A stretch of 64,000 nucleotides of DNA from Flavisphingopyxis sp963800335. GTDB lineage: Bacteria > Pseudomonadota > Alphaproteobacteria > Sphingomonadales > Sphingomonadaceae. The position numbers and the translations under genes were made by a program. Below, piece by piece: positions 1 through 9,028 of the stretch (positions are counted from its first letter, which is position 1; every line of letters begins with the position of its first letter). Under the pieces are notes generated by a model. The model saw only the letters and a program-made list of their open reading frames with translations, was not told the DNA's origin and did no database searches. The stretch spans positions 744,001 through 808,000 of the forward strand of contig CAWDAN010000001.1 of assembly GCA_963800335.1 (NCBI GenBank), given 5' to 3'.

Positions 1-25
1 ACCCTGCGACTTGGTTATATGCGCG

Positions 26-1223
26 ATGACCGATCGTCGCCTCAAAGTACCGTCCACCGTGATCGCGCTCGGGATGGTCAGCCTCCTGATGGACACGTCG
101 TCCGAGATCATCCACGCGCTCCTGCTGTTATTATGACCGCGACGCTCGGGCTGAGCGTCACCGTGGTCGGCGTGATCGACGGCATCGCCGAGGCAACCTC
201 GAGCATCGTGAAGGTCTTTTCGGGCTATCTGTCCGACCGGTTCGGCAAGCGAAAGCCGCTCATCCTGCTCGGCTATGGACTGGCGGCGGCGTTGAAGCCG
301 CTCTTCCCGCTCGCTGCCGGAATGTTTCCGTGCTCGGCACGCGCTTTGCCGACCGGATCGGCAAGGGGCTGCGCGGTGCGCCGCGCGACGCGCTGATCGC
401 CGACGTCACCCCCGCCGCGTTGCGCGGCAGGGCCTTTGGCCTGCGCCAGTCGATGGACACCGTCGGTGCGTTCGTCGGTCCGATCCTCGCGATCGGCCTG
501 ATGGTCGCGTTCGCCAACGACATGCGCGCGGTGTTCTGGGTGGCGGTCATCCCCGCGGTCCTCGCGGTGCTGTTCGTCGTCTTCTGGGTCCGGGAACCGG
601 CCGCCGCGCAGGGACGGCAAAGGCACCGATCCGCCTTGCCGATCTCGAGCAGCTCGGCAGCGCCTATTGGGGCGTCGTCGCGGTCGGCGGCGTGTTCACG
701 CGGCGCGCTTCAGCGAGGCGTTCCTGATCCTCAAGGCGACGGGCGAAGGCCTGCCGCTGTGGCTCGCCCCGATGGTCCTCGTCGCGATGAACCTCGTCTA
801 TGCGCTCGGCGCCTATCCCGCGGGCGTCCTGTCGGACCGCCTGACCGGCGCAGCCTGTTGCTCGCCGGCGTCGGCTGCCTGATCGCGGCCGACGTCGTCC
901 TGGCGCGCTCGGTCGGCCTCGTCGGGGTCTTTGCCGGCATCGCTTTGTGGGGCGTCCACATGGCGCTGACCCAGGGGCTGTTGGCCAAGCTCGTTGCCGA
1001 TACCGCCCCGGCGCGGCTGCGCGGCTCGGCGTTCGGCGTGTTCAGCCTCGTCACCGGCGTTTCGCTGCTCATCGCCAGCGTAGTCGCGGGCGTGATCTGG
1101 GACCGCTTGGGTTCGGGCATGACCTTCGTCGCGGGCGCGGTGTTCGCTGCGCTTGCGGGTGTCATGCTGCTGGCCTTGCGCGGGTCGGCCGGACGCGGCT
1201 GGCGAAAGGCCGACCCGGCCTAG
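26..1223 (+). CDS. MFS transporter (frameshifted)
   Basis: Inner-membrane major facilitator superfamily permease of about 400 residues; substrate unknown. The start ATG at 26 opens with a TM segment containing a MDTSSEIIHALL-like motif, and the loop SDRFGKRKPLI after TM2-3 is the classic MFS signature. The second half contains another run of TM helices ending near the stop at 1223. The reading frame changes at about 130, 320, 610-670, 720 and 870, so no single ORF covers the gene; joining the pieces gives a full-length MFS protein resembling the YfkF-type group. The stop lies 4 bases from the stop of the convergent M13 peptidase. The breaks are more likely sequence errors than decay because each piece is well conserved. 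Confidence 0.8.
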
Positions 1224-1227
1224 CCGT

Positions 1228-3313
1228 TCACCATACCCGCACGCGCTTGTCGGGGGCGAGGTAGAGTTTATCGGTCGGCTTGACGTCGAAGGCCTTGTAC
1301 CAGGCGTCGAGATTGCGGACGGTCAGCGCGCGGTACTGGCCGGGCGCGTGGCCGTCGGTGGCGATGCGCTGGCGCAGCGCTGCATCGCGCATCTTGGTCG
1401 CGCCAGCTCTGGGCGAAGGCGATGAAGAAGCGCTGGTCGCCGGTGAAGCCGTCGATCACCGGCGCCGGCTTGCCGCCCAGCGATAGCCGATAGGCGTCGT
1501 AGGCGGCCTGCAGGCCGGCGACATCGGCGATGTTCTCGCCGAGCGTCTGCTGGCCGTTGACCGCAAGGTCGGGAAACGGCTTGTAGGCGTCAAACTGCTC
1601 CGCGAGCGCCTCGCCTGCGGCCTTGAAATGCGCGAGATCCTCTTTGGTCCACCAGTTGCGCAGCGGCGCCGGTCGAATCGAACTGGCGCCTTGTTGTCGA
1701 AGCTGTGGCTGATCTCGTGGCCGATGATCGCGCCGATCGAGCCGTAATTGTGGGCGGGGTCGGCCTTGCGCATCGAAGAAGGGCGGCTGCAGGATCGCGG
1801 CGGGGAAATTGAGCGCGTTCTGGACGCGGCAGGTTGACCGCGTTGACCGTCTGCGGCGTCATCCACCATTCGCCCTTGTCGATCTTGCCGCCGATCTTGG
1901 CGAGCTGGTGGGCATATTCGCCCTTTTCGGCCGCGATCTCGTTGGCATAGGCGTTGTCGGCACGATCTCGATCTTGCTATAGTCGCGCCAGCTGTCGGGA
2001 TAGCCGACGCTGACCTGGATCGTTTCGACCTTCTTGAGCGCCTCCGGCTTGGTCGCCGGGCATCCAGTCGATCTTCTGCATCCGCGCAGCGAACGCCTCC
2101 TTGATGTTGCCGACCATCTATTCGACTTCGGCCTTGCCGATGCGGGGAAATATTTCTCGACATAGGCCTTGCCGACCGCATCGCCGAGATAGGCGTTGAC
2201 CGCGTCGAGCGCGCGTTTCGACCGCTCGCGCTGTTCGGGCGTGCCCGACAGGGTCGTGCCGTAGAAATTGAAATGGTCGCGGTCGAGCCTGGTCGGCAGC
2301 ACGTCGGCATGGCTGTTGATCTGGTGGAAGACCAGCCAGTCCTTCCAGGCCTCGAGCGGCTGCGACGCGACCAGCGCGGCCAGCGCGGTGATCGCCTTGG
2401 GGTGATAGGCGGCGAATTTGTGCTGCATGCCCATAGGCCGGCGACGAGCAGCGCGTCCCAGTCGATCCCCGGCGCCTTGGCCTTCAGCTCGTCGCTGGTC
2501 CACACCGTCGCCGACTTGGCGAAATCCTCGCTGTGCTCGCGCGGCTGGTGCGCCTGGGCGATCTTCATTTCGAGATCGAAGATGCGCGGCGCCTTGGCGT
2601 TGGCGTCGTCGATCCCGGCATCGTCAGCAGCTGCGCGATATACGCTTTGTACTTGGTCCGGATCGCCGCCATCTCGGGATCGGTCGACAGGTAATATTCG
2701 CGCTCGGGCAGGCCGAGCCCGCCCTGCAGGATATAGGGCAGCGTCTCGCCCGGCGTCGCCAGCCCCTGGGTGACGAAGATGCCGAACAGATTCTCGGTCG
2801 TCGAAATCGGTCGCATTCAACGGATCGACATCGGCGCGCAGCTGCTCGCCGATCACGCGCGACAGGTCCTTGGTGTCGGGATCGCCGCGAACCGGTCGAG
2901 ATCGGCCTGGACCGGCGTCATCCCCGCCGCGTCGATCGCATCGGTATTGGTATAGGCCTGGTAGAAATTGGCGATCCGCGCCTCGTCGGTGCCTGGCTTG
3001 GGGTTCGACTTGACGATAGTGTCGATCAGCGCGTTGTTGCGCGCCTCGGTGTTCAGGAACGCCTCGTAGAACGCGCCGACGCTCGACCGGTCGGCCGGGA
3101 TCTGGACCGTCTTGTCCCAGTTGCCATTGGCATAGGCGTAGAAATCGTCGCCCGGATCGACGCTCTTGTCCATCGCCGCGACATCGATGCCGATCGCGGT
3201 GCCGGCTTGGGCTCGACCGCGGCCTCGTTGCCGCTGCCGACCTGCTTGCAGCCGATCGGGCCGGCGAGCGCGGTGGCGGCGAGGAGAAGGACGGGAAACA
3301 GGCGGCGGGACAT
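1228..3313 (-). CDS. M13 family metallopeptidase lipoprotein (frameshifted)
   Basis: Zinc endopeptidase of the neprilysin/PepO family, about 695 residues, probably anchored on the outside of the inner or outer membrane. It starts MSRRLFPVLLLAATALAG with a lipobox-like GPIGC. The zinc motif HEISH is encoded at 1705-1719 within GAIIGHEISHSFDNKA, and the second motif GENIAD at 1523-1540. The C-terminus reads TDKLYLAPDKRVRVW, the usual end of the family. The frame breaks many times (about 2875, 2815, 2630, 2440, 2130, 1970, 1830, 1780, 1670, 1420), so it is assembled from fragments. Divergent from the acyl-CoA carboxylase gene at 3481, with 167 bases between them for both promoters. Confidence 0.85.
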
Positions 3314-3480
3314 GGCGGACCTTTCTGGAAAGACTCGGGCAGGGAAGTGAACCGCCATAACGCACGAACGCGGCCGATCTTCAAATCTCTCTGCGACGAT
3401 ATGCGCGATCGGCCTGACGGCTTGGCTTGCGCGCCCGCGCCCGCTAGGCACAGCGGGCAACCTAGCGGAGAGACACAGCG

Positions 3481-5085
3481 GTGAGCGCCCCGATGCTCGA
3501 TACCAAACTCGATCTCGCCAGCGACCAGGCCAGGCCAACGCCGCGCACAATCGCGCGCTCGCGACGAAATGTGCGCGCGCGTCGCCGAAGCGGCCGAGGG
3601 CGGCAGCGAAAAATCACGCGAGCGCCACATGGCGCGCGGCAAGCTGCTCCCGCGCGACCGCGTCGAGCGCCTGCTCGATCCGGGCAGCCCGTTCCTCGAG
3701 ATCGGCCAGCTGGCGGCAGGCGACATGTACGGCGGCGAAATCCCCGGCGCGGGCATGATCGCCGGCATCGGCCGCGTTTCGGGCCGCACGACGATGATCG
3801 TCTGCAACGACGCCACGGTGAAGGGCGGCACCTATTACCCGATGACGGTCAAGAAGCACCTGCGCGCGCAGGAGATTGCCCAGGCCAACCGGCTGCCGTG
3901 CATCTATCTCGTCGACAGCGGCGGCGCCAACCTGCCGCACCAGGCCGAGGTCTTTCCCGACCGCGACCATTTCGGCCGCATCTTCTTCAACCAGGCGAAC
4001 ATGTCGGCGCAGGGCATCCCGCAGATCGCCTGCGTCATGGGCAGCTGCACCGCGGGCGGCGCCTATGTCCCGGCGATGTCCGACGAGAGCGTCATCGTCA
4101 GCGAACAGGGCACGATCTTCCTCGCCGGCCCGCCGCTGGTGAAGGCCGCGACGGGCGAGGAGATCAGCGCCGAGGATCTCGGCGGCGGCGATCTCCACGC
4201 GCGCAACTCGGGCGTCGTCGATCACCTCGCCGAAAATGACGAGCATGCGCTGACCATCGTCCGCGACATCGTCTCGACCTGGCCCGACGACGCGCCAGCC
4301 CGACATCGCGATGCGCGACCCGCGCCCGCCGAAGTTCGACGCCGAGGAGCTCTATTCGATCATCCCCGAGGACGTCCGCGCGCCCTACGACGTGCACGAA
4401 GTCATCGCGCGCATCGTCGACGGCAGCGAGTTCCACGAATTCAAGGCGCTCTACGGCCCGACGCTCGTCTGCGGTTTCGCGCATATCTGGGGCATGCCCG
4501 TCGCGATCCTCGCCAATAACGGCGTGCTGTTCTCCGAAAGCGCGGTGAAGGGCGCGCACTTCATCGAACTCGCCTGCCAGCGCCGCATTCCGCTGCTCTT
4601 CCTGCAGAACATCTCGGGCTTCATGGTCGGCGGCAAGTACGAGGCCGAGGGGATCGCCAAGCACGGCGCCAAGCTCGTCACCGCGGTCGCGACCGCGAGC
4701 GTGCCCAAGGTCACCGTGCTGATCGGCGGCAGCTTCGGCGCGGGCAATTACGGCATGTGCGGCCGCGCCTACGAGCCCAGCGCTTCCTGTTCACCTGGCC
4801 CAATGCGCGGATCAGCGTGATGGGCGGCGAACAGGCGGCGAGCGTGCTCGCCACCGTCCACCGCGACGCCGACAGCTGGACGCCCGAAGAGGCCGAAGCC
4901 TTCAAGGCCCCCGATCCGCCAGAAATACGAAGACGAAGGCAACCCCTATCACGCCACCGCGCGGCTGTGGGACGACGGCGTCATCGACCCCGCGCAGACG
5001 CGCGACGTGCTCGGCCTGGCGTTCGCCGCGACGCTCAACGCCCCGATACCCGAGCGCGCCGCAGTTCGGCGTGTTCAGGATGTGA
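3481..5085 (+). CDS. mccB: Methylcrotonyl-CoA carboxylase carboxyltransferase (beta) subunit, frameshifted
   Basis: Carboxyltransferase subunit of a biotin-dependent acyl-CoA carboxylase, about 535 residues, most like 3-methylcrotonyl-CoA carboxylase of leucine breakdown. Seen: N-terminal MARGKLLPRDRVERLLDPGS, then KGGTYYPMTVKKHLRAQEIA, the SGGANLPHQ acyl-CoA-binding region, and GSCTAGGAYVPAMSDE, all typical of MccB. The C-terminal half contains GSFGAGNYGMCGRAY and ends PQFGVFRM at 5085. Frame changes occur near 3535, 4290, 4775, 4920 and 5058. The start ATG-equivalent GTG at 3481 gives MSAPMLDTKLD. Partner alpha subunit lies at 6850; normally the two are adjacent or separated by short genes, as here. 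A propionyl-CoA or geranyl-CoA carboxylase is the main alternative. Confidence 0.85.
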
Positions 5086-5107
5086 TGATGTTTGCTGATC
5101 GCAGCCC

Positions 5108-5166
5108 AAAATCCTCCCCAAGCTATGCTTGGGGAGGGGGACCGCCCGCAGGGTGGTGGAGGGGCC
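5108..5166. repeat. REP-like palindromic repeat, copy 1
   Basis: Contains a CTCCCCAAGC..GCTTGGGGAG hairpin followed by GGGGACCGCCCGCAGGG and TGGTGGAGGGGC. The same modules recur at 5527-5640. On the minus strand this copy encodes the last residues (PLHHPAGGPPPQA) of the DUF559 gene and its stop codon. Such repeats are scattered through sphingomonad genomes. Confidence 0.75.
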
Positions 5167-5518
5167 TGCGCGCCTCGACCGCGGCGACAATCCCGGCCAC
5201 AACACTCGCCATATCGGCCAGCACGTCGCTCGCCGGAATGCGCAGCGTCTCGATCCCGTGCGCTATCAGCACCGCATCGCGCCGCGCGTCGCGAACCGGT
5301 CGATCACCGCGATCATGCGCTTCACCGTCGATCTCGATGCACAGACGCGCCTCGGCGCAATAGAAATCGAGGACGAACGGCCCCGCCGGATGTTGGCGAC
5401 GAAATTTGATTCCGCCGGGCCGGGCACGTAATTCGCGCCACAGAATTACCTCGGGCAATGACAGCGCACGACGCAGCTTGCGCGCGCGTCGTACCGTTCT
5501 TGCTGGTTTCTTGAGCAT
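5123..5518 (-). CDS. DUF559 (Vsr-like) endonuclease-domain protein
   Basis: Small protein of 131 residues starting MLKKPARTVRRARKLR. The core SLPEVILWRELRARPGGIKFRRQHPAGPFVLDFYC followed by LCIEIDGEAHD is the DUF559 signature, a PD-(D/E)xK-like fold related to very-short-patch repair endonucleases; the acidic residues of FVLDFYC and IEIDGEAH are the likely metal site. Cellular role is not established. Its upstream and downstream ends lie inside GC-rich palindromic repeats, and the C-terminal PLHHPAGGPPPQA is encoded by the repeat itself. It sits antisense between mccB and mccA, so it is an insertion into that operon and not part of the leucine pathway. Confidence 0.8.
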   Translation of the reverse strand: MLKKPARTVRRARKLRRALSLPEVILWRELRARPGGIKFRRQHPAGPFVLDFYCAEARLCIEIDGEAHDRGDRPVRDARRDAVLIAHGIETLRIPASDVLADMASVVAGIVAAVEARRPLHHPAGGPPPQA

Positions 5519-5526
5519 CTCAATCG

Positions 5527-5640
5527 CCCCTCCACCATGCTTCGCATGGTCCCCCTCCCCAAGACAAGCTTGGGGAGGATCAAATCCTCCCTGTGCGGAG
5601 CACGGGGAGGGGGACCGCCCGCAGGGTAGTGGAGGGGCCG
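5527..5640. repeat. REP-like palindromic repeats, copies 2 and 3
   Basis: Two adjacent units. 5527-5579 reads CCCCTCCACCATGC..GCATGG then CCCCCTCCCCAAGAC..CTTGGGGAGG; 5583-5640 reads TCCTCCCTGTGCGGAGCAC then GGGGAGGGGGACCGCCCGC and TAGTGGAGGGGC. Both share the GGGGACCGCCCGCAGGG and GTGGAGGGGC modules with the copy at 5108-5166, but in opposing arrangement, so the DUF559 gene is bracketed by the repeats. Confidence 0.75.
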
Positions 5641-5661
5641 CTTGCAGTATCGGGACCACCC

Positions 5662-5745
5662 ATGATCCAATCGCTCCATATCGCCCATCACGGCGAGATC
5701 GCTTGCCGCATCGTCCCTGCCGTGCGCCCGACATGGGCGTTAGTG
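5662..5745 (+). pseudogene. Decayed copy of the 5' end of the biotin carboxylase (mccA) gene
   Basis: Translation from ATG 5662 gives MIQSLHIAHHGEIACRI, which matches MIKSLLIANRGEIACRI at the start of mccA (6850). Base identity over the first 55 or so positions is roughly 80 percent. It then degrades (IVPAVRPTWALV) and meets a stop at about 5767. It lies directly after the repeat at 5583-5640. The fragment therefore looks like a remnant of an earlier mccA start or a partial duplication left when the DUF559/repeat unit or the PilZ region was inserted. It has no independent function that I can see. Confidence 0.7.
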
Positions 5746-6065
5746 ATTTTCGGAAAATCATGAGTTGAATAAGTCGACAGCGCATCGATTCCGCAAAACA
5801 CGCTGCTAATACTCCATATAAAACCTGCCGCCTAAATAAAAAACGCCTGCCGTTTTTATTTATCCTCGGCATGTTCTTGATTTAATACAGTCGCAAGCCG
5901 ACGGAACTTGCCTTGCTTTCTTCTGTTACGGTTCTGTAACGATAACGCTTCGTTAACAGCATGACGCGAACTTGGGGCGACGGGCAAGGGCATCGCGTGC
6001 CGTTACCTTTCAGGATCAAACATGAGTGGGGTTACGTATCCGGCGAAAGCCAGAAAGACACGATC
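5746..6065. other. AT-richer intergenic region with several dyads upstream of the PilZ gene
   Basis: No gene. The composition is clearly more AT-rich than the flanks. It holds an A/T hairpin at 5834-5861, a dyad GTTAC..GTAAC at 5925-5940, and a second hairpin TAACG-CTT-CGTTA at 5943-5955. The two adjacent dyads could be an operator or part of a promoter for the PilZ gene; no convincing -35/-10 pair was found. Confidence 0.5.
5834..5861. terminator. A/T-rich inverted repeat, possible bidirectional terminator
   Basis: AAATAAAAAACG and CGTTTTTATTT flank a CCTGC loop, giving A-tract and T-tract arms in both orientations. The stem is weak in G/C, so terminator function is plausible but not certain. 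Confidence 0.4.
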
Positions 6066-6730
6066 ATGGCGAACAATGTCCCGACGACGTCGCAAAGCCT
6101 GCTGCTGCCGGCCGATCGGGAAACACGCGCGAGCGACGGGGGCAGGAGCGTCATCACGCGGTGCGCTTCACCGCCAAGCTGACCGACCACAGTGGCGAAA
6201 TGCTCTGCCTGCTCCGCGATATCTCGGCCGAAGGCATGAAGGCCAATATCTACAGCGACCTGCACGTCGATGAAGAGGCACTCGTCGAATTTCCCAATGG
6301 CCAACGCATCGCCACGAAACTCGTCTGGGCGCGCGAAGGCGAGGCAGGCTTTCGCTTTGTCCAGCCGATCGACCTCGAACGTTTGCTCCATCCGACCAGC
6401 GACGACCCTCCGCGCCGCTCGCCGCGGATCCATTTCGAAACCGTCGCTCGGCTCGTCTGCGCGATGGAATTGAAGCTCGTCCGGGTGCTCGATATCTCGC
6501 TCGGCGGTGCCAAGCTCGAAACCGGCCCGGTCGGGCTGAGCGGCGATCACGCCACCGTCCAGTTCGACGGGCTGCCGACCAAGGGCGCGTGGATCCGCTG
6601 GACCGACGGTCGCCGCATCGGCGTCCAGTTCGACTGTCCGATGTCGTTCGACGAACTGTGCACATGGCTCAACGCCCGGCGCTCGCGCCGGCCCGACGCA
6701 AACCGCGACGAAACCGCTTCCGCAGCGTAG
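6066..6730 (+). CDS. Tandem PilZ-domain protein (one frameshift)
   Basis: Predicted cyclic-di-GMP responsive protein of about 221 residues with two PilZ domains. The start MANNVPTTSQSLLLPADRE at 6066 is in a different frame from the rest; the switch is in the G run at 6138-6142. First domain: ERHHAVRFTAKL and RDISAEGMK. Second domain: RRSPRIHF (RxxxR c-di-GMP-binding type) and LDISLGGAKLE (DxSxxG). C-terminal part is basic. PilZ proteins act as effectors for motility, exopolysaccharide or cell-cycle control; the target cannot be read from context. It lies between the two carboxylase subunit genes, separated from mccA by a terminator-like hairpin, so it is probably its own transcription unit. 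Confidence 0.8.
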
Positions 6731-6752
6731 GTTTGCGCGCCCGTCGATAGCG

Positions 6753-6780
6753 AGAGAGGGGCGGCGATGGCCGCTCTTTT
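6753..6780 (+). terminator. Intrinsic terminator after the PilZ gene
   Basis: GCGGC-GATG-GCCGC stem-loop followed by TCTTTT, 25 bases after the PilZ stop. The lower stem is imperfect. Confidence 0.5.
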
Positions 6781-6849
6781 CACATTCGGTGCCGCCCGCT
6801 AGGGAAGGGCGCATGAACACGCCAAGTCCAGCGCAGGCGCTCGGTCGCT

Positions 6850-8718
6850 ATGATCAAATCCCTCCTCATCGCCAATCGCGGCGAGATCGCGTGCCGCATC
6901 ATCCGCACCGCGCGGGCGATGGGCATTCGTACCGTCGCGGTTTATTCCGACGCCGATGCCAAGGCGCTGCACGTGCGCTCCGCCGACGAGGCGGTGCATA
7001 TCGGCCCGAGCCCGCGCGAACGAAAGCTATCTCGTCGGTGAAAAGATCATCGCCGCGGCGAAGGAAACCGGCGCCGAGGCGATCCACCCCGGCTATGGCT
7101 TCCTCTCCGAAAACGCCGATTTCGCGCAGAGCGTGATCGATGCCGGGCTGATCTGGGTCGGCCCCAAGCCCGACCGCATCCGCGCCATGGGCCTCAAGGA
7201 CGCCGCCAAGAAGCTGATGGAAGCGGCAGGCGTGCCGACCACGCCCGGCTATATCGGCGACAACCAGGACCCCGCGCACCTCGCCAGCGAGGCCGAAAAG
7301 ATCGGCTATCCCGTCCTCATCAAGGCGGTCGCGGGCGGCGGCGGCAAGGGGATGCGCAAGGTCGACGACGCCGCCGGTTTCGCCGACGGCCTCGCCTCCG
7401 CCCAGCGCGAGGCCAAGGCCGCGTTCGGCAACGATATCGTCCTCATCGAAAAATGGATCGAAAGCCCGCGCCATATCGAGGTGCAGGTGTTCGGCGACAG
7501 CCACGGCAACGTCGTCCACCTGTTCGAACGCGACTGCTCGCTCCAGCGCCGCCACCAGAAGGTGATCGAGGAAGCCCCCGCGCCGGGCATGGATGCAGCC
7601 ACGCGCGAAGCCGTCTGCGGCGCCGCCGTCCGCGCCGCACAGGCGGTCGAACTACGAAGGCGCCGGCACGATCGAATTCATCGCCGACGGCTCCGAAGGC
7701 CTGCGCGCCGACCGGATCTGGTTCATGGAAATGAACACGCGCCTCCAGGTCGAGCATCCGGTGACCGAGGAAATCACCGGCGTGGACCTGGTCGAATGGC
7801 AACTCCGCGTCGCCAGCGGCGAGCCGCTGCCGAAAAAGCAGGACGAACTCGACAATCAATGGCTGGGCGATCGAGGCAAGGCTCTATGCCGAGGACCCCG
7901 CGAGCGGCTTCCTGCCGAGCACCGGGCGGCTCGAGCATTTCGAAGCTGCCGGAGACGGCGACATCCGGGTCGAGACGGGGGTCGAGGAAGGCGACGAGAT
8001 ATCGCCGCACTATGACCCGATGATCGCCAAGCTGGTGGCGCATGGCGAGACGCGTGACGATGCTATCGAGGCGCTGGCCGACCTGATCGAGGGAACCGAA
8101 GTCTGGCCGGTCAAGACCAACGCCGGTTTTCTCTATCTGGCGCTGACCCATTCCGATTTCGCAGCGGCACGGCTTGATACCGGGTTCATCGCGCGCGAAG
8201 GCGATGCGCTGATTCCCGACGCAGACGTTCCGGATATGTTGTGGCAGACCGCTGCTTCCGCGCTTGTCGACGTCGAAGACGACGCGATGGCAGGATTCCG
8301 TCTCAATGCCCCGGCCACACCACGTGCGGCCCTTAGCCACGATGGCGAGGCCCGGACTGTCGTGCTGGAAACGGACGAAGAACCTCTGCGCGCTGGGGGA
8401 TTCCTCGATGACGACAAGGTGGTGCTGTTCGATCATGGCCGAGCCGTCGTGTTTGATCGTGGCTGGCGCGGTTCGGGCGCAGGTGCCGCCTCCGACGGCG
8501 CCATCCTCTCCCCGATGCCGGGCAAGATCATCGCGGTCGAGGTCGCCGAGGGGCAGACGGTGGCCAAGGGCGACCGGCTCGTCACCTTCGAAGCGATGAA
8601 GATGGAGCACAGCCTCGTCGCGCCGTTCGACGGCACCGTCGCCGAGCTCAACGCCAGGCCCGGCGGGCAGGTCAGCGAAGGCACGCTGCTCGTCCGGATC
8701 GAGGCAGCGGGGGAATAG
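6850..8718 (+). CDS. mccA: Methylcrotonyl-CoA carboxylase biotin-containing (alpha) subunit, frameshifted
   Basis: Biotin carboxylase plus biotin carboxyl carrier in one chain, about 620 residues. ATP-grasp features seen: MIKSLLIANRGEIACRI at the start, KAVAGGGGKGMRKV (ATP-binding glycine loop), FMEMNTRLQVEHPVTE. The biotinyl domain at the C-terminus has FEAMKMEHSLVAPF, whose MKM lysine carries biotin. With MccB at 3481 it carboxylates 3-methylcrotonyl-CoA in leucine degradation. Frame changes near 7015, 7650 and 7870 split it into four ORFs. An earlier in-window fragment at 5662 copies its first codons. Distance from mccB is unusually large (1.7 kb) because of the DUF559/repeat and PilZ inserts. 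Confidence 0.87.
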
Positions 8719-8725
8719 CCGATAT

Positions 8726-8857
8726 CGTCATTGCGAGCGGCGCAGCCGCGCGGCAATCCATCACGAGGATGACGTGGCCCGACACGCAAGGTTGGTCTTG
8801 ACGGCTGGTTCAGCTTCGCGGAGATTGCCGCGTCGCCTTCGGCACCTCGCAATGACG
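8726..8857. repeat. MITE-like palindromic element with nested inverted repeats
   Basis: Ends are perfect 12-base inverted repeats CGTCATTGCGAG / CTCGCAATGACG. Nested inside is a second perfect pair GCGGCAATC / GATTGCCGC. Total 132 bases, just after the mccA stop. No ORF. This sequence type (CGTCATTGCGAG...) is a frequent dispersed repeat in sphingomonads and other Proteobacteria. Confidence 0.7.
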
Positions 8858-8902
8858 GTACCCGCAAACTCCCCGCTTTCCTACATTATCGTGGGTCTGC
8901 TA

Positions 8903-8914
8903 CAGTGATCACTG
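8903..8914. promoter_or_regulatory. 12-base perfect palindrome, possible operator
   Basis: CAGTGATCACTG lies 115 bases before the aldehyde dehydrogenase start. It could be a repressor site; there is no adjacent regulator gene to support this. Confidence 0.3.
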
Positions 8915-8963
8915 ATCGACTTATTGCGCGGGACAGGCCCGTCGCGAATGTCACACAGAAGGT

Positions 8964-8997
8964 CACACCCGTGAACCCGTCCCTGGACGGTGTGAAC
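8964..8997. repeat. 34-base dispersed repeat, copy A
   Basis: This stretch matches, in reverse complement and without mismatch, 32484-32517. Core CACACCCGTGAACCCGTCC then CTGGACGGTGTG; it is internally an imperfect palindrome. Located 31 bases before the aldehyde dehydrogenase start. Confidence 0.75.
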
Positions 8998-9028
8998 CCG
9001 TGAACTTTTCAGCTTGGGAGCCGCTTTG

